From the NCBI GenBank assembly GCA_028274465.1, contig CM051455.1, positions 96,976,365 to 97,040,364 on the forward strand: a stretch of 64,000 nt of DNA, written 5' to 3'. Positions 1 to 13,004 of this stretch are shown in pieces (position 1 is the stretch's first letter; every line of letters starts with the position of its first letter). Source of the stretch: Plantago ovata. Its lineage: Eukaryota; Streptophyta; Magnoliopsida; Lamiales; Plantaginaceae. Below the pieces are notes generated by a model. The model was not told the origin of the DNA, did no database searches, and saw only the letters and a list, made by a program, of their open reading frames with translations. The position numbers and the translations under genes are program-made.

Positions 1-1166
1 CCGACCTTTTTACTTTCCGTTCGTTCGACTTCTAGAGTGTCACTAGTTACTTTCTATTTAGGTTCTTCGTTAGCTCTTAAGCTCACTGCTCGTTGAAGAC
101 TTTTGCTTGCAAGATGAGGTGAGTGTTCACCCCAAAAACTTATCTATTTGCGAAAAACTGGAAGGTTATGTGACAATCTGTATCTATTACTATATATTTT
201 GTTATACTGTATGCTTCCGTGTAAAAGTAACTAAGTCCTACGTATGACTATGTACTTATCTTTGTTTGTTGCTACTCTGTTCTGGATTAACTCTTCTGCA
301 GGAACATTTCTCGATGTTTCGAGATCTGATTGTTATTATCTGTTGTTGCGTATCTGTATCTGTTCTGTCTGTTTCTGTGTGACCGGTCGATTAGGTCGTA
401 ATCAGGTAGGCTTGGGTAGTAGAGGACTATCGGGTTTGCTTGATTATTGCCTAGTCTAATACCTTTTAGGCGCGAGGCAGAAGTCGCTGAGGTCTATTAG
501 GGTCGTAGGTTCTGTTTCCCCAAAGTACACGGGGGTTTCTGTTTCTGTCCGGAGTTGTATAGCCTCTGGAGGGAGCTATAAGGGCTATTGGGAGTAGGAG
601 CAATAACGCGGGCTGCACCAACGGACTTCGACTTATCTGTTCTGTCTTTCTGTTCTGTTATCTGTTCTGTTTGTTATATTATCTGCTGAAAAGGATTTTG
701 ATTTCAAAAATTGTTTACTTTCTGTTTGTTAACTTAGAACCTCACTGAGATCCTTTATCTCACACTCTCTTTGTTTTCAAAATTCCTTCCTTCCAGATAC
801 TACTGAGGATGCACGCGAGTAGAATGCCAGCGACTGAGAGAAGGGTCTGGGATGTCTCTGGGGTTTTGTTTTCAAAATAAGAAGATAGAAACTTTTCACT
901 GTCTTTATTAGTTGTTATTCTTTTGATTTCTAAGTTACCGTTGGATTTTTACTCGATTCTGTTAGCGCTGTGCGCGTCAAATATTGTTATGACATTTATT
1001 GCCAACCGTTGTTTTTAAAATTATTTCGGTTTTTCTCTTTTCAAGAAAATTGTTTATTTTTTAAAAACCGATACCGTTACAGTATCCATACAAATGTATT
1101 TTGATTCATTTTATGGCCATACTTGCGTTATGTTGGCCTTTTAGTCCTCTGTGCTCTTACTGTTGA
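1..1166. other. Gene-poor stretch, unrecognised, possibly LTR-derived
   Basis: I see no supportable coding region here. The stretch is rich in TCTGTT and CTGTTTCTG words and has a GC-richer patch near 470-620. That texture recalls a decayed Gypsy LTR, but I found no paired LTR, PBS or PPT, so this stays a guess. Confidence 0.25.
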
Positions 1167-1367
1167 TCACTCTTTATCGGGTGACTTAGAGTCAAATTTA
1201 TATAGGATCAGTTGAATCCAGCTCAAACTCAATTCGTGTAGTTCCATGTTAAATAGGCTATCAGATGATTCTTGACTTAAGAGATCGTGGTTGTGTTTGG
1301 GTTCAAACAATTTAACGCGGTATATTCCATCCTCTAGAGCAACTCGAAAACATGCTTTTACAGCCAA
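1167..1367 (-). pseudogene. FAR1 DNA-binding-domain fragment (FAR1-related / MULE-derived)
   Basis: The minus-strand reading contains KACFRVALEDGIYRVKLFE followed by PKHNHDLLS. This is the second half of the FAR1 domain, a WRKY-GCM1-type zinc finger from Mutator-like transposases and FHY3/FAR1 factors. The HNH triplet supplies the two conserved histidines. The expected GCK motif just upstream is only readable in another frame, because an extra A in the AAAA run near 1355-1358 shifts it. No transposase core follows. I therefore read it as a broken fragment of a FAR1-related sequence. Confidence 0.55.
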
Positions 1368-4300
1368 CCCTGTGATTTGCTTTTGGTGTTCTAATTTGTG
1401 GACCTGGACGTTCTCTACGATAACCAGCAGATGAACATTCCCACACTTGGTTCATTACCCGCGTCTTGTCTTTATTGTAACTCTATGTTTTTGAAAACGA
1501 GTCCAACCGGCCGGCTCGACCGCCAACCTGAGTATGGCTGGTTCAAAAGTACCCAAAAAACGCTATCAAGCCGGTACCCCATAAAACCGCTGAAACCGGT
1601 CAAAGTCGGTGAACCGACGACTTTTCCGGTGTTTGGTTTTTTTTGTTTTCAAAAAATCAAAATTTTGCCCCTTTTTTTCAATAAATCGAAATTTTAGCCC
1701 CTTTTTTGCAAAATACCAAGGACATAATGGACAAAACACACAAAACTTAGCTATTAAAGACTTAAAGTTCTTTGCTTTCTTGATTTTGATATTTGGTAGT
1801 TACTCATTCATTAAAGTTCATTGCTTTCTTAATAATAATAATATTGAGTTGTTGAGTTATATTCTAAGTTTTAATAGCCATCATATATCAAAATATGAAA
1901 TTTTACTATTTTAGTAACACTTACTTTTATTTTTATTATAAAAATAGTATATTATATGAACACGGTACACATATATATTTTTCATATGCTATACCGGCTC
2001 AACTCGGCTCAAAACGGCTAAACCGGTCCGACCTCGATCCAACCTTTTTTGGGGGTGTCCTGCTTGACTTCTGGTTCCGGCTTTAAAAACATAGATTGTA
2101 ACCTTTATACGCTTTTCGGACATTAAATCATATCATTGTCGTGCGCCGTAGCTACGATAAAATACGTCAGCACCATAAATGTTTCTAAAATCCAATCCTC
2201 TTATTGTGTCCTCGTCAAGAGGAAAGAGCACTATCACCAAACATCTGAGCATCATCATTGTCTGAATCTTCATCAGAACTCAGATGCTCATGTACATAAT
2301 CATTGATAATTTCTTATAATACTCTTTGTAATATAGTGTCCAATTAAATGAATTAATGATGAATATTAGATATAATACATCATCTTATAAGGCAATGTAT
2401 TTAATAAAGTTTTAATCCCATAATTTCTAGAGAATGGCTTGACGTATAGAAATTGTGTGATGGAGATATTCATGCGGCAACCAAGAGTAGTACGTGCTTC
2501 AACTATAAATTTCGATCCGACGGAGAGGTGAAGAAGGAGGAATGAAGCTGAAGAGATACATAGCATAGACCCAATAATATTACAACATTAAATAAAAACT
2601 AGAGAACTATCAATTATAGTCGTTCGTTCTAATTTGGTCAAATTGAAATTGAAATCGATCAATTAAATTGAAATTGGAATCAATTGCGTGGTCTGCGGCA
2701 TTATTAGATAGATAGTAAATATAGCACTGTAAAGTTGTTAGTAGCCTAGTGAGAGGTCACTGGTTCAATTCTATTCTATGTGTATTTTAGTAACTATAAT
2801 TAATATTTTAAAATTTGTTGATAAATAATTATAATAATTAAATTAAATAATAATTATAATAAAATAAAAACGTAAAATAAAAAAAAAATCTTGATTTTTT
2901 CATCTTTTTTGAAGACTAAAAATGGTATTTTATAAATTTTTTATATTTTATTAATTAAAATAATAAAAAGGCGATAAGGCCAAGACAAGGCCAGAGGGCA
3001 AACGCCTTAAAAAATTTGGGCGAAGAGATGAAACTGAATGCATTAAATCAGATCTAATGCATTAGATCAAAAGATCTAATGACTCAGATTATTTTGACTG
3101 ATGTGAGGCAAGGCAGACTGTCCTGCCTGTCCCTAGAAGAGCCCGGAAAAAAAAAACCGTAAACAATCTAAAAAAACAGATGAGTATTACTAAGGGTCTC
3201 TAGAGACCGTCTTTCAGGAGACACTCTAATTTGTAATGTTGGGTGATTTAATTGTGTTCTAATGCGCGAACTAAGGTTCTTTTAGGTGTAATTCGCTAAA
3301 TAAATTAAATTAGATCCAAACTCCAAATTCTACGGGAAAATGTCATCAAAGTATACAAATTAAAGTTGAAGAAAATCGTATGATACATAAATTAACGATC
3401 AAAAAGCTATAGTACAAAAAGTTAAAGATACAGTACATAAGCTAAAATTTTTCCAATTCTAAACATAAGAACAACATATACCACACAAGTGTTATCTGCA
3501 TTAAAAACTAATAATAATAAAATAAAAAGTGTATAGATAATACCATTACAACAAGTCCAATAATCATTATCGATCTAGTCAAGCTTTTATGGTTTGTTTG
3601 TTGCTGGACAACTTTTCCAACGGTCTTCTCTCAAGATACAAAAATATCAAAGAAGCTCTCGAAGGACCTGTAATTACAAATTTACACTATATCAAATGTG
3701 TACCCTTAATAAAACCATATAACCTCCATATCAATCTATACTAGGTAGCAGCATATCTGCATCAGATCACCTTTACCGAAAGTACGGACCTATCTTAACC
3801 AATATGAAGAAACTAACAAAAAATTCACACAAACGGGGCTGGAAGAAATACCCGAAAACATGAAAATGTGCACAACAAATTAAAATCAAACTGTAATGAA
3901 CTGATGAGAAGTATAATTGAGATCTGTTTTACTGTTTGTATTCACACTTTCAATACAATGAGGCCCAGTGCCCTAAATCTTCATGTCACACATGTTGTCT
4001 ACTGTGCGTAATTTCCAGAGAAATTTGGGAAGGATGTTATTTACGTCTACCATTCTCGAGTACAAAAATCAACAAGGTCGTGTCTCAAACTACAGTACTT
4101 TTTTGGATTTCACCAGCATACATATATGAAGTGTTTTTTTTATATGTTTTATGTGTACAAGACTAACTTGAAATGTATAATAGAGAATACACTAGAGTGA
4201 TAATTAGTTAGCATAACAAGACTTAAAAGAAACTTCTCCTTTTTCATGGTAGATAAATACCCGACCAAAAAGTTTGGCACATTCCTCTAAATAACACTAG

Positions 4301-4793
4301 TGTGAGTGTTTGCAAGACTTGCACAATGTTTTAATTGTTTAATATGAAAACAATGGGTATGGAGTGTCTTTTTATTTTGAGAAGAGGAAGGGGTGGTTAC
4401 GGAGTGTTAGTTTAGGACTTACAAGGGTCGATGTCGAGTTACTCAAAACTCATGTAGCAGAAGAGAGAGGGAGGAAAAGAGAGAGTAGGACAGAAATTTC
4501 ACTTTTACTGGGAGAGGGAAACAAAACCCGGGCTAAATAGTCCAGTTTAGGAACCACTATATCAAGTAGCAAGCTAGGAATTCACTCCATGCAAGGGGAT
4601 TGAGACAGACAAACATTAGAAATTTGCTAATCACTAGACTTGCACGCCAGCTAATTAATCAAGTGTTAAGAGGTGAGTGTGTTTTAGGATGTAAGAAAAT
4701 TTATAAATACACGTTCAAGTGCACAAATACAGGGATAGGAAGGGTAGGGGGGTTCAAGTTTCTTTCAGTTATCCATGAGAAAATGCTAACCTG
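1368..4793. other. Intergenic, AT-rich, no supported gene
   Basis: This stretch shows AT-rich tracts (2590-2960), a patch rich in CCGG words in loose direct repeats (about 1505-1640 and 1995-2050), and a short acidic minus-strand reading near 2212-2310 that ends in a stop and cannot be assigned. Sequence close to 4300-4793 may include the MED27 3' untranslated region. Nothing else is recognisable. Confidence 0.4.
3159..3188. repeat. Solitary end of the 10480-10684 MITE family
   Basis: These 30 bases match the right end of the MITE at 10661-10690 (GTAAACAATC followed by an A run and GATGAG, then TA). No left end lies nearby, so it looks like a truncated copy of the same family downstream of MED27. 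Confidence 0.5.
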
Positions 4794-7700
4794 CTATGTA
4801 TCCCCCGAAAAGCAGCTGATGTGGAAACAAGCAACATGATCCATGCTACGCTTGTGTGAGGCGGAGCTCTTTCCTGGGGCAGAAAAGTAGTGAAAAGGGT
4901 GTTGTACAGGAGGTAACACTAAACCAGATTGTTTATCCATTGACAGCAGTTTCCCGCACTTGCTGCACAAATTATACAATTACTAAAGGTAAGCCAGGCA
5001 TATCAGAAACAAAAGCAAAACAGGAAATATTTAGAGAATAAATAACACCTGCACGATTTAGAGAACAACGTTTCGTAACTACAGATCCACCACTGCAACC
5101 ACAAGCAGGAGATACTTAGAAACAAGAAATTATGTAGTACATTAATATTAACAGTCATTTTCAAGAAAGTAAGATATAATACCAAAAGAGAGTTTAAGGC
5201 TGTTTCACGATTGGCACAAACAAAGTACTGCAGAGCCATAGAAGCATGTTCCTGCAGCATAGTGGTTCATTTGCGGATATACATTTTTAGTATCAAGTCT
5301 AAAGTTAATGTGCATCGAAATGGATCACTCAGAAAAACAACTCTTACCGAGACATGACGAAATACGTGATATGATGAAAATCCCTGGGCATGTATATAGC
5401 TGCCACCCTTCATTGTGTTAAGAATGAACATAATTAGTTGGAGGTCAAGAGATAGACATATAACAGGTTAACAAAATAACTATTACATCTGAAAAGGTGC
5501 TCTGTCACAATAGAAGCTTATACCAGAGTTGTATTATGTGGAAAAATAGTGATTTTCCTCAAGTGATAGTATATAATCAGTCAAAATCTATCTTCATGGA
5601 CTGAATCCTTTGTAAATGCAAAAGATCATTTTGTAATGGTATGAAACGAAAATGAAATGCAACTGGTCAGTAAATGAACGACATATCACTAGACAAGGAG
5701 TAATACCATACGAGGATAACAAACCCCTTACAAGTAGTGAGTACCTCATCAGGCGAAAAGAAAGCTACAGCATCAGGCTCCATAGATCCTGCAGTATGTA
5801 GTGACACTACTGCCCGGAAAACTGAAGGAAGAAGTAACTCAATGACAGCAGCTTTATCTACAACAGAATGACGAACACTTGTTCCTTGTCCCAATTCACT
5901 TCTGCTTAGAAAGCTATGGTCTTTCAGTGTCTCACCGGAGCTTTTGTTTGTAAGAGATGACAATGATGATGCCCTGTTAAACCAATCCAACCTCTCATAT
6001 GTAAATGATTGCAAATTCAGAACTTGTTTTTCTAAATCAGATAAGATATCAGAAACTGTTTTCCGATCACTGAGCTCATCTTCAGAAGAATTTGCCATGG
6101 GGCTGCAGTGTTTCTTTGTACCAGATTCAACAGCAGAATCTTCATTAGCAAGGTGGTTGAAGTATCGCTTCTTTTGATCGGTAAATGCTTTAAAAGCTAA
6201 TCTGTAAAATACAAAACCAAGCAAATAAAGCAAGTTCGAATTATGTAATCATTTAATTGAGTGTAAGTGGGATGCAAAGAAGTATAAAAATCAGAAGATA
6301 TTTGGACTGGGACGAAAAGATTATGACTTTATTTTGACAGAATAAGTGGGATGCAAAGAAGTATAAAAAATCAGAGGATATTTGGACTGGGGCGAAAAGA
6401 TTATGACTTATTTTGACAGAACTGAAAATGAGTTGATAGAAAAAATAAATAAATAAGTGAACCGGACTAAGAGACCAAGTCTCAGCCAGGGCATCAGAGA
6501 AAACTATATTATTAGCACGTTACAATATTCACGGACTGGAGGGAGCATAAGAGACACGAAAGGTTTGTTCAAGGTCATGCCTTACAGGTTTTAAACATTG
6601 TTGCCCCAAGTACTTCCATGCGTGCTATGACTCAAATTCTTCATTGTTGTTTATTTTAATCTCATTTTTATCTAAGATACTATCTCAGTCATCTTAGATC
6701 AGTTTTTGAAGTTTTTAGGAGACAGAATTTGACAAAGTGTTCTTTTCTGAAGTCTGGGAATGAAAATTCTTGGAGCTGAATTTACTTATAAATTATAAGA
6801 AACCTAGTGCTGAATTTGCTTACAATAATTCTATTTGTATGTCCATGGGCAAGACCTATCTGAAATTGTCGAAGATACTACTTCTCAACTTCCAGTTTAT
6901 TTAATTTGATTCCCTATGCATTCTATACCTTCGGATACGCTGAAACATTTGCACAACATATCCATGATTCACCATGCCAGTATTTGACAAAAGCTTGGAC
7001 AAAGTAATGGAAATTATAAGTTAGCTGTTGAGAGGCATTGCAGGAAGAGTTTGATGAACATCAATACATCTATGTACTTGTTTGTATTTGTCCTAAAAGA
7101 CTGCCCGAACAAAATCATTGTGCAGTAACTTCAAGAAATTTTAGAATCATTAAGCATCTTGGATCTAATGCTCATCTTTTTTACTACTCTATTTTGAAAT
7201 TGAGGATCTGCTGCCTAACCGAGGTACTTTCATGCATCCTACGCTTATATAAATAAGGACTCTCTTGAACCTTTGCCTATTTAATCACAGATATAGCAAG
7301 TCTTCTTTGATAGGACTCTTTTGAGGCTAAATACATTTCAGCAACATATTATGGCATATCTGTATTGAATGTGTATTTTGCAAGAATACAACAGTGTCAA
7401 AACAACCTAATTAGGCAAGAGAACTCTTATAAACTAGCTTATGGGTTAATATGAAGAACAAAACAACCTAATTAGGCAAGTGAACTCTTATAACAGAATC
7501 TGAAGAATTTAGAGTGGGGTAGATTCACTAAAAATTTGGGTTGAAATTGAATTTACTTGATCAGTTTTTCACTTCATGATATTCAACTTTTTCGACCAGA
7601 ACATTTAGAACGCAAAGGCACATGATTAAAACTGAAAGGGGTTGACACTGAAGTTTATTTAATCCTATCCACTAGTCAAATTGATGTTGGAAAATAGGCA

Positions 7701-9642
7701 AAAGATTTAAACTCTGAAGACACTAGCGCGGAGGAGCAAAATTGAATTGATTCGTGACATTGGTGGAGTGAAAAACAGAAAATGCAGAATACTAAAGGAC
7801 TCTCGTTTTGGAGGATGCAACATTAATGGAACAGAACCGAAACATTTCCCAGTGTAAGCTCATTATAATTTACAAAAATAGAAAGCAATATCTGCATCTC
7901 AGGCAAGTATTGTTCCATGAGTTCTATGGTGAAGATACTGAGTCGAAAACTAGAATAATAAGTACCTGGTCCTGTCAACAGCAGATGCACCAGCCTGGCC
8001 AGCAAGTTGACGCTTCCATGCATATGCAACAACTGCACCATCAGGACAGACCAGAGGCATGTGCAGGCCCCATGAATTACTTCTTGAACGCAGAGAATCA
8101 GTTAAAACACCAGATTCCTCCAGCTGCCTACCTAGTAAGTACAAAATATTATTGAATTTTATATATCTCACGACTCACATATTACACCTCTATGATTAAG
8201 AAAGGGAAAACTAGTTTTATTTCACCTTAAGAAAATGTTAAATTCATCGCAAAGACCGGTATTTCCTAAAAAGTTAGAAAAAAACCACAGCTTATGAATA
8301 ACTTCACCACACACATCCAAGTCTTTGAAGTCGTTTTTCATCATGCTTAGAAAATTAAGTATCTAGTTTCCCCCTATGACTTACATAGAAAATCAATCCA
8401 TTTACTAAAATCATCCAATATACAAATTATGCACATCGTTTGATAAAGTACCTACTGTATTTCATATCAAGATCATCCGAAATATTAGGATACATAAACA
8501 TCCAGATATTGCTATCTCTATTTCATTGATCAATTTGGACTTAATTGTCAACACAAAAAGTATTTGACCAAATCTTCCAATTCAAACCCAGACGTCCTCA
8601 AAATGCTAAATTGTGTTGCAATGCTTGTTGTTTTGTCTAAGGCTTTGTCGCCTGAAATATGCGATCAAGCAAAAAGACCGGTCTGCTTAGCTGAGAAAAA
8701 CAAATGAACAGAATTCACCATGCCCAGGCACAGTTCACAGGACCGTTACATAACATTCTAGCTCATTTTTCCTTCTAATTTATGGCGAACATTTGGTCAG
8801 TCACCAAATTAAAACTAGGTGGAGCCATATTCTAATTTACTTGCAATGAGTTAGAACCCTAGGTAATTCGTCAATTCACAAATTATTTATTCGCGATCCC
8901 AACAGCTTGCCATTCTTAAAAATTTAGACCCACCCCAGTTGCAGATTGGTAAGATGAAATTCTCTGTGGATTTTGTTTTTGTTTCAACAGAGTACCTAAG
9001 CTTTGTATGCATTAAATAGCTCTAACTTGAGGCCTTCAAGTACAAATTCACTTTCGCAACCAATTTGCTACTTAAAATAATATCGTTTAGAAACTGTTAT
9101 TTTCATCTAAACAGAACTGAACATAATTGGACTGAATTGAATTGAATGAAGCTGAACTGAAGAATTGAATTTATTTGTAGTATAAAATACAACTACGCAA
9201 ATATGAACATAAACCGAAAATAACCGATTGACTATTACTCAACTCTCTATAGGGAAACTAAGCAAAAAGAGCAAATAGGAATTGAACATGATATATATAA
9301 CCTAAGTTAATTATACATAACAGAAGAGAAGAGATGAGATACAGTACATAGATACATACCAACATGACGGAGGTTTTGAAAGTGGTGGCGCATCAAGGAT
9401 TCCTCTCTGAGAATCAAATTCAAGCATTTGGAAGAGTTCTGGAGATGAGGCTCGCTGGCTACCAAAAATAGGGCTTCCAGCAGCCGATCCGCACCCAATC
9501 GAACGTCAGCGATCAATCTCCCGGCCTCACCGAGTCTCTCCAACGCTTCCGCCACCTGCTTTGGCGGTGCATCCCTAATTGCTCCACTGTGTCGTTGTGG
9601 TGGTGCGGCTACTACTGATTTTAATGATTCCTGCTGCTGCAT
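4794..9642 (-). CDS. MED27: Mediator complex subunit 27 (MED27), seven exons
   Basis: MED27 is a tail-associated subunit of the nuclear Mediator complex, which links activators to RNA polymerase II. Seven exons read on the minus strand: 9642-9360, 8131-7966, 6201-5745, 5407-5348, 5251-5183, 5092-5049 and 4962-4794. All introns are GT-AG. The exons sum to 1248 nt, exactly 415 codons plus stop, with no frame break. The start is the ATG at 9640-9642, opening MQQQESLKSVV, as in plant MED27. An upstream in-frame ATG at 9678 is less likely. Family signatures are APPKQVAEALERLGEAGRL and RLGADRLLEALF (exon 1), SNSWGLHMPLVCPDGAVVAY (exon 2), the KAFTDQKKRYF region (exon 3), RHVSEHASMALQYF across exons 4-5, and the C-terminal cysteine pair CSKCGKLL across exons 6-7. 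Introns 1 and 2 are long (1228 and 1764 bp) but hold no recognised element beyond short duplications. The gene appears intact and is the only complete host gene in the window. Confidence 0.93.
6264..6421. repeat. 79-bp tandem duplication in MED27 intron 2
   Basis: Units 6264-6342 and 6343-6421 both begin TAAGTGGGATGCAAAG and end TTTTGACAGA, with only a few differences. It is a simple tandem duplication inside the largest intron and does not touch splice sites. Confidence 0.85.
7400..7494. repeat. Short direct repeat in MED27 intron 2
   Basis: About 35 bp beginning AAACAACCTAATTAGGCAAG occurs at 7400-7434 and again at 7460-7494, with a 25-bp spacer. Confidence 0.8.
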
Positions 9643-9990
9643 CTTTTCGACTCTACGAGGGTGAATTTGTTCAATCAAAGGGTTAATTTAAATTATCTGG
9701 TCAAACATTGGGAAAGTCTTTAAATATTAAACTTTGCCCTCTTTGTTTTGAAAACCCGTGAAGGGTGAGGATTAGGAATTTGATGGGAAATTTAGCGGAA
9801 TAAATATTTTGGTCAACTAAACTATATGAACTTTGACTTGAAATTCTATTTGAATTTATCCGATTCAAAATCAAAATCGTCACGAATCAATTTGATCTGA
9901 AATCTCACGAATAAATTTGATCTGAAATGTATTCGGTCCGAATTAAATATGACTCGAACTCAATCGAATTACATTTGTATGAAAAACATA
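9643..9990. other. MED27 upstream region
   Basis: This is the 5' flank of MED27. It is AT-rich, with tandem-like AATTTGATCTGAAAT words near 9885-9930. I see no convincing TATA box, so no promoter is called. Confidence 0.35.
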
Positions 9991-10267
9991 CTCCCTCCAT
10001 TCCTCGAGAAGTGTCTCACTTCTCCTTTCGGCTCAAGTTTTAAGATCAATTATTAAAATAAAGATGCAAGTGGAGTTGTGACCATATTGTTAGATCAAAA
10101 TAAATATGTTTGGTGGAGTAATAATATTATTTAATGACTTGGGACCACATATTATGTATATTTTATAATATGTGTGGGTTAGTATTATTTCCAAAAAAGG
10201 AAACAAGACACTTCTAACGGAACACTCAAAATGGTAAAACAGGACACTTCTCAGGGAATGGAGGGAG
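9991..10267. mobile_element. Stowaway-type MITE with TA target duplication
   Basis: Terminal inverted repeats begin CTCCCTCCATTCC and end GGAATGGAGGGAG, and the element is flanked by TA at 9989-9990 and 10268-10269. The CTCCCTCC terminus and TA duplication are diagnostic of Stowaway MITEs mobilised by Tc1/mariner transposases. The 277-bp element has no coding capacity. A related CTGGAGGGAG remnant occurs near 6537 in MED27 intron 2. Confidence 0.9.
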
Positions 10268-10479
10268 TAACTTATTTCATCAACTACGAATTAGAAAGTG
10301 AAGTATAATTTAGTGGTTTCTAGATTTTTTCACTACAGATAGGCCCATAGGCCCATGTTAGTCAAACAATTACATCCAGTACCTTATTAGATAAATTTAA
10401 TTATATTATACCTAAACCCATGATCTTGACTTTTGACGAATTAAATCAGTGAAAATACATTTTTAACCTTGATTAAATA

Positions 10480-10684
10480 CTCATCCTTTTTTTAGATTGT
10501 TTACTTTCGCTTTTGAAACGGTTTTTAAGAAGGTTGCTACGATGATGAGTGTACTGTTTGGTTTAGTGGCAGGACCCACAAGGTCACAATAAAGTTGTGA
10601 GAAAAAGATTTGCAAAAAAAACGTAAACAATTTATAAAAACGAACGAAAGAGGAATGCGTAAACAATCTAAAAAAACAGATGAG
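10480..10684. mobile_element. Second TA-flanked MITE, different family
   Basis: The left terminus reads CTCATCC, a T run, then TAGATTGTTTAC. The right terminus is its inverse, GTAAACAATCTA, an A run, then GATGAG. TA flanks both ends (10478-10479 and 10685-10686). The length is 205 bp, with no ORF. Another copy of its right end lies at 3159-3188. Confidence 0.75.
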
Positions 10685-10719
10685 TATTGAATTTTGACTC
10701 AAAGTCTCAAACCAAACAA

Positions 10720-11377
10720 CTCCCCGTTAGTAAATCTTGTGACGGATAGATTTTATCCGTCACTAAATCTCCCAATTTCCCATTTTTTATAAAAAGTTAC
10801 TATGTTACTAACTTATAGTTTGTATCCGCTAGTAAATTTAGTGACAGATAAAATCAATCAGTCACACAGTCCGGAGCTCGGATCCAACCCGGTCAATTTT
10901 TTATCCATCACAAGTTACTATATCGTTCACTACGTCAAAATTGTCACGTCCTTATTAGTGACGGACTACCCGTCACTACAAAATGCAACGACTGATCACT
11001 AAATTTAGTGACATATAGACATGTCACTAAATCGCGAGTTTTTTTTAGTGTTATTTGCTAGTTGCATCGAATTTGGTGAAAATAGGTTAAGCTTTGGGAT
11101 GAATGTGAAGCTGCCCGGGAATTGCATTAGTGATGAAATTTTACGGGCAGGCAGAGATATTTTATGATGAAAAAATAAGATAGGTGACAACATTTATTTG
11201 TCACGAAAGAAAGAGTGTATGTGACAAACAAAAACAATTTCGCAATGGAGGAAATATGAAGGCTCTCTTGTGACAACATTATGACGAATTTTTTTTGCCA
11301 CATTTATATAAAAGTGACAAAAATCTGGTATTATGTGACTAAAAATTTCCTCACAAAAACTGTTGTTTTTTGTAGTG
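10720..11377. mobile_element. Degraded CACTA-like element with subterminal repeats
   Basis: The stretch carries inverted motifs of the form GTGACGGATAG and TATCCGTCAC, typical of CACTA subterminal regions. It ends with TTTTTTGTAGTG at 11366-11377, which is a CACTA terminus read from the other strand. No matching CACTACAA start is visible near 10720, so the left end is lost or mutated. Confidence 0.5.
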
Positions 11378-11984
11378 TCTCTTTCAACAAAGACACAGTT
11401 TGTTGGTAGCACGGGTACTCAGGTGCTTGGGACAACGGGTACTGACTCAAGGTTATTAGCAATCGACATCCAGAGATGATTCGCCTTGCATTCACTCTTC
11501 TCAAGGAACTTACACTACAAGAAACAGCCAAATAGAGACAGATTAATAGCGACGGATTCGATCCGTCACAAAATAGCGACGGATCGGTGATTTTAACGAC
11601 GGATACAAATCTGACCGGTAGTTAGCGACGGATGAGTTTATCCGTCGCTAAATTTGCGACGGATAGGTTTATCCGTCGCAAAATTTAGAGACGGATAAGC
11701 TTATCCGTCTCTATATGAGTTGACCATTTTTTAATTAAAAAAAGAAAAATCATTAAATAAAATATAGCGACGGATAAATCTATCCGTCTCTAATTTAGTT
11801 GACCAAATTTTAAAAATAAAAAATACATATATTTTTAGCGACGGATCGGTGCTCATCCGTCGCTAATATAAAAAAAATAAAAAAAATAAAAAGAAAAAGG
11901 ATAAGATCAGATCTAGATCTGATCAATCCATATAAATAATAATACTACTCCACTATTATTCTTCTTCTTCCCATCACTCTCCAA

Positions 11985-12266
11985 TCAACACCAACATCCT
12001 CGGCTTCCTCCTCTCTTCTTAATCGCCATCGCCGCGGGAATCCTCACGACCTTCTTCGAACTCGAGCTCTCCTCCTTACTACTACCACCACCTTTGTCCG
12101 CCGAAACAATCACGATGTGCCCTCGAAAAGGCAGGAGAAAAATCAGCAAAAACGCGGTGACCAAACGGAACAAGCTCCTGAGCGCGTGCATCGACAACAA
12201 GGCGTTGATCCTCCCGCTGGCACCCGACGTGAGCATGACGGCGTGGTATCCTCCTCTCTGCGCCAT
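11985..12266 (-). pseudogene. Captured N-terminal fragment, tentatively an alpha/beta hydrolase
   Basis: A 93-residue minus-strand reading starts MAQRGGYHAVMLTSGASGRI. It has a hydrophobic stretch (FRLVTAFLLIFLLPFRG, about residues 33-49) and a Ser/Lys-rich segment before VVRIPAAMAI. The arrangement (SGASGRINALLS, hydrophobic helix, LLPFRG, V-R-I/V-P) resembles N-termini of plant monoacylglycerol-lipase-like hydrolases as I remember them. No catalytic domain follows, and the reading runs into CACTA sequence. It lies head to head with the tetraspanin fragment, about 45 bp away. The family assignment is weak. Confidence 0.35.
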
Positions 12267-12310
12267 TTTCGAACGACGGGGTTTTTTAATGGAGGTGAAT
12301 AATTTGAGAG

Positions 12311-12535
12311 TTGTTGGGTAATTGGGGAATCCTCAACTTCCTCAGCTTCCTCCTCTCCATCCCCATCCTCGGCGGCGGCATATGGCTCAGCAGCCGCGCC
12401 AACAACACCGACTGTCTCCGCTTCCTCCAATGGCCACTCATCATCATCGGCATCTCAATCATGGTCATCTCACTCGCCGGTTTCGTCGGCGCGTGCTACC
12501 GCAACACCTTCCTCATGTATCTCTACCACCACTGA
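12311..12535 (+). pseudogene. Captured tetraspanin N-terminal fragment
   Basis: The reading contains FLSFLLSIPILGGGIWLSS, then ANNTDCLRFLQWPLIIIGIS, then AGFVGACYRNTFLMYLY. This is the first exon-like part of plant tetraspanins: TM1 with the GGGIWLSS motif, the small loop with the conserved NTDCLRFLQWP, TM2, and the GACYRN cytosolic turn. It stops after LMYLYHH, where an intact tetraspanin continues into TM3 and the large extracellular loop. It is therefore a truncated copy of about 70 codons inside CACTA element 1. A GTATGT that could act as a splice donor follows at about 12611. Confidence 0.85.
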
Positions 12536-13004
12536 CTTCCACCAACGCCGCCGCGTTGCCTCCAACCACCACCGGCTCCTCCTCCTTCACCTTCATCTCT
12601 ACAATTTAAGGTATGTTCTCTAAACCCTAAGTTTCGGGAATCATTTCAATATTTTTTAATTTTTCAATTAATTAGCTTGAATTTGATATTAATATTCTGT
12701 CTCTTGTTGATCTTGTATACTTTTATACATGTATTGTACATTTGTACGTGTTGTAATAATTTTGTTAAAATTGGTTTGTATTATTGGGAATAAATAAATA
12801 GTACTCTACGTGGGAATAAATAAAAAGTACTTTACCTATTTTCTTTGTCCATATAAATATATCTCTGTGCCGGATTTTCTAGGATGTGCTTATCTTTTTA
12901 TTCTGTACAGTGGTTGGTTTGTAAGTGTTTGATATGTATATCTTTTATTTTATGTTTAATACTTTCCTATTAGTATATTTCTTGATTATTTTCGTGTAAA
13001 AAAT

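Noticed and set aside
1505-2050. CCGG-rich direct words as a transposon with terminal repeats
   Set aside because: The ends are loosely similar in direct, not inverted, orientation, and no target duplication was found.
2212-2310. Short acidic minus-strand reading ending in a stop
   Set aside because: About 30 codons of low complexity, with no domain and no upstream exon that could be linked.
7808-8155. 115-codon plus-strand ORF
   Set aside because: It is antisense to MED27 exon 2 and its flanking introns. The minus-strand exon explains the sequence.
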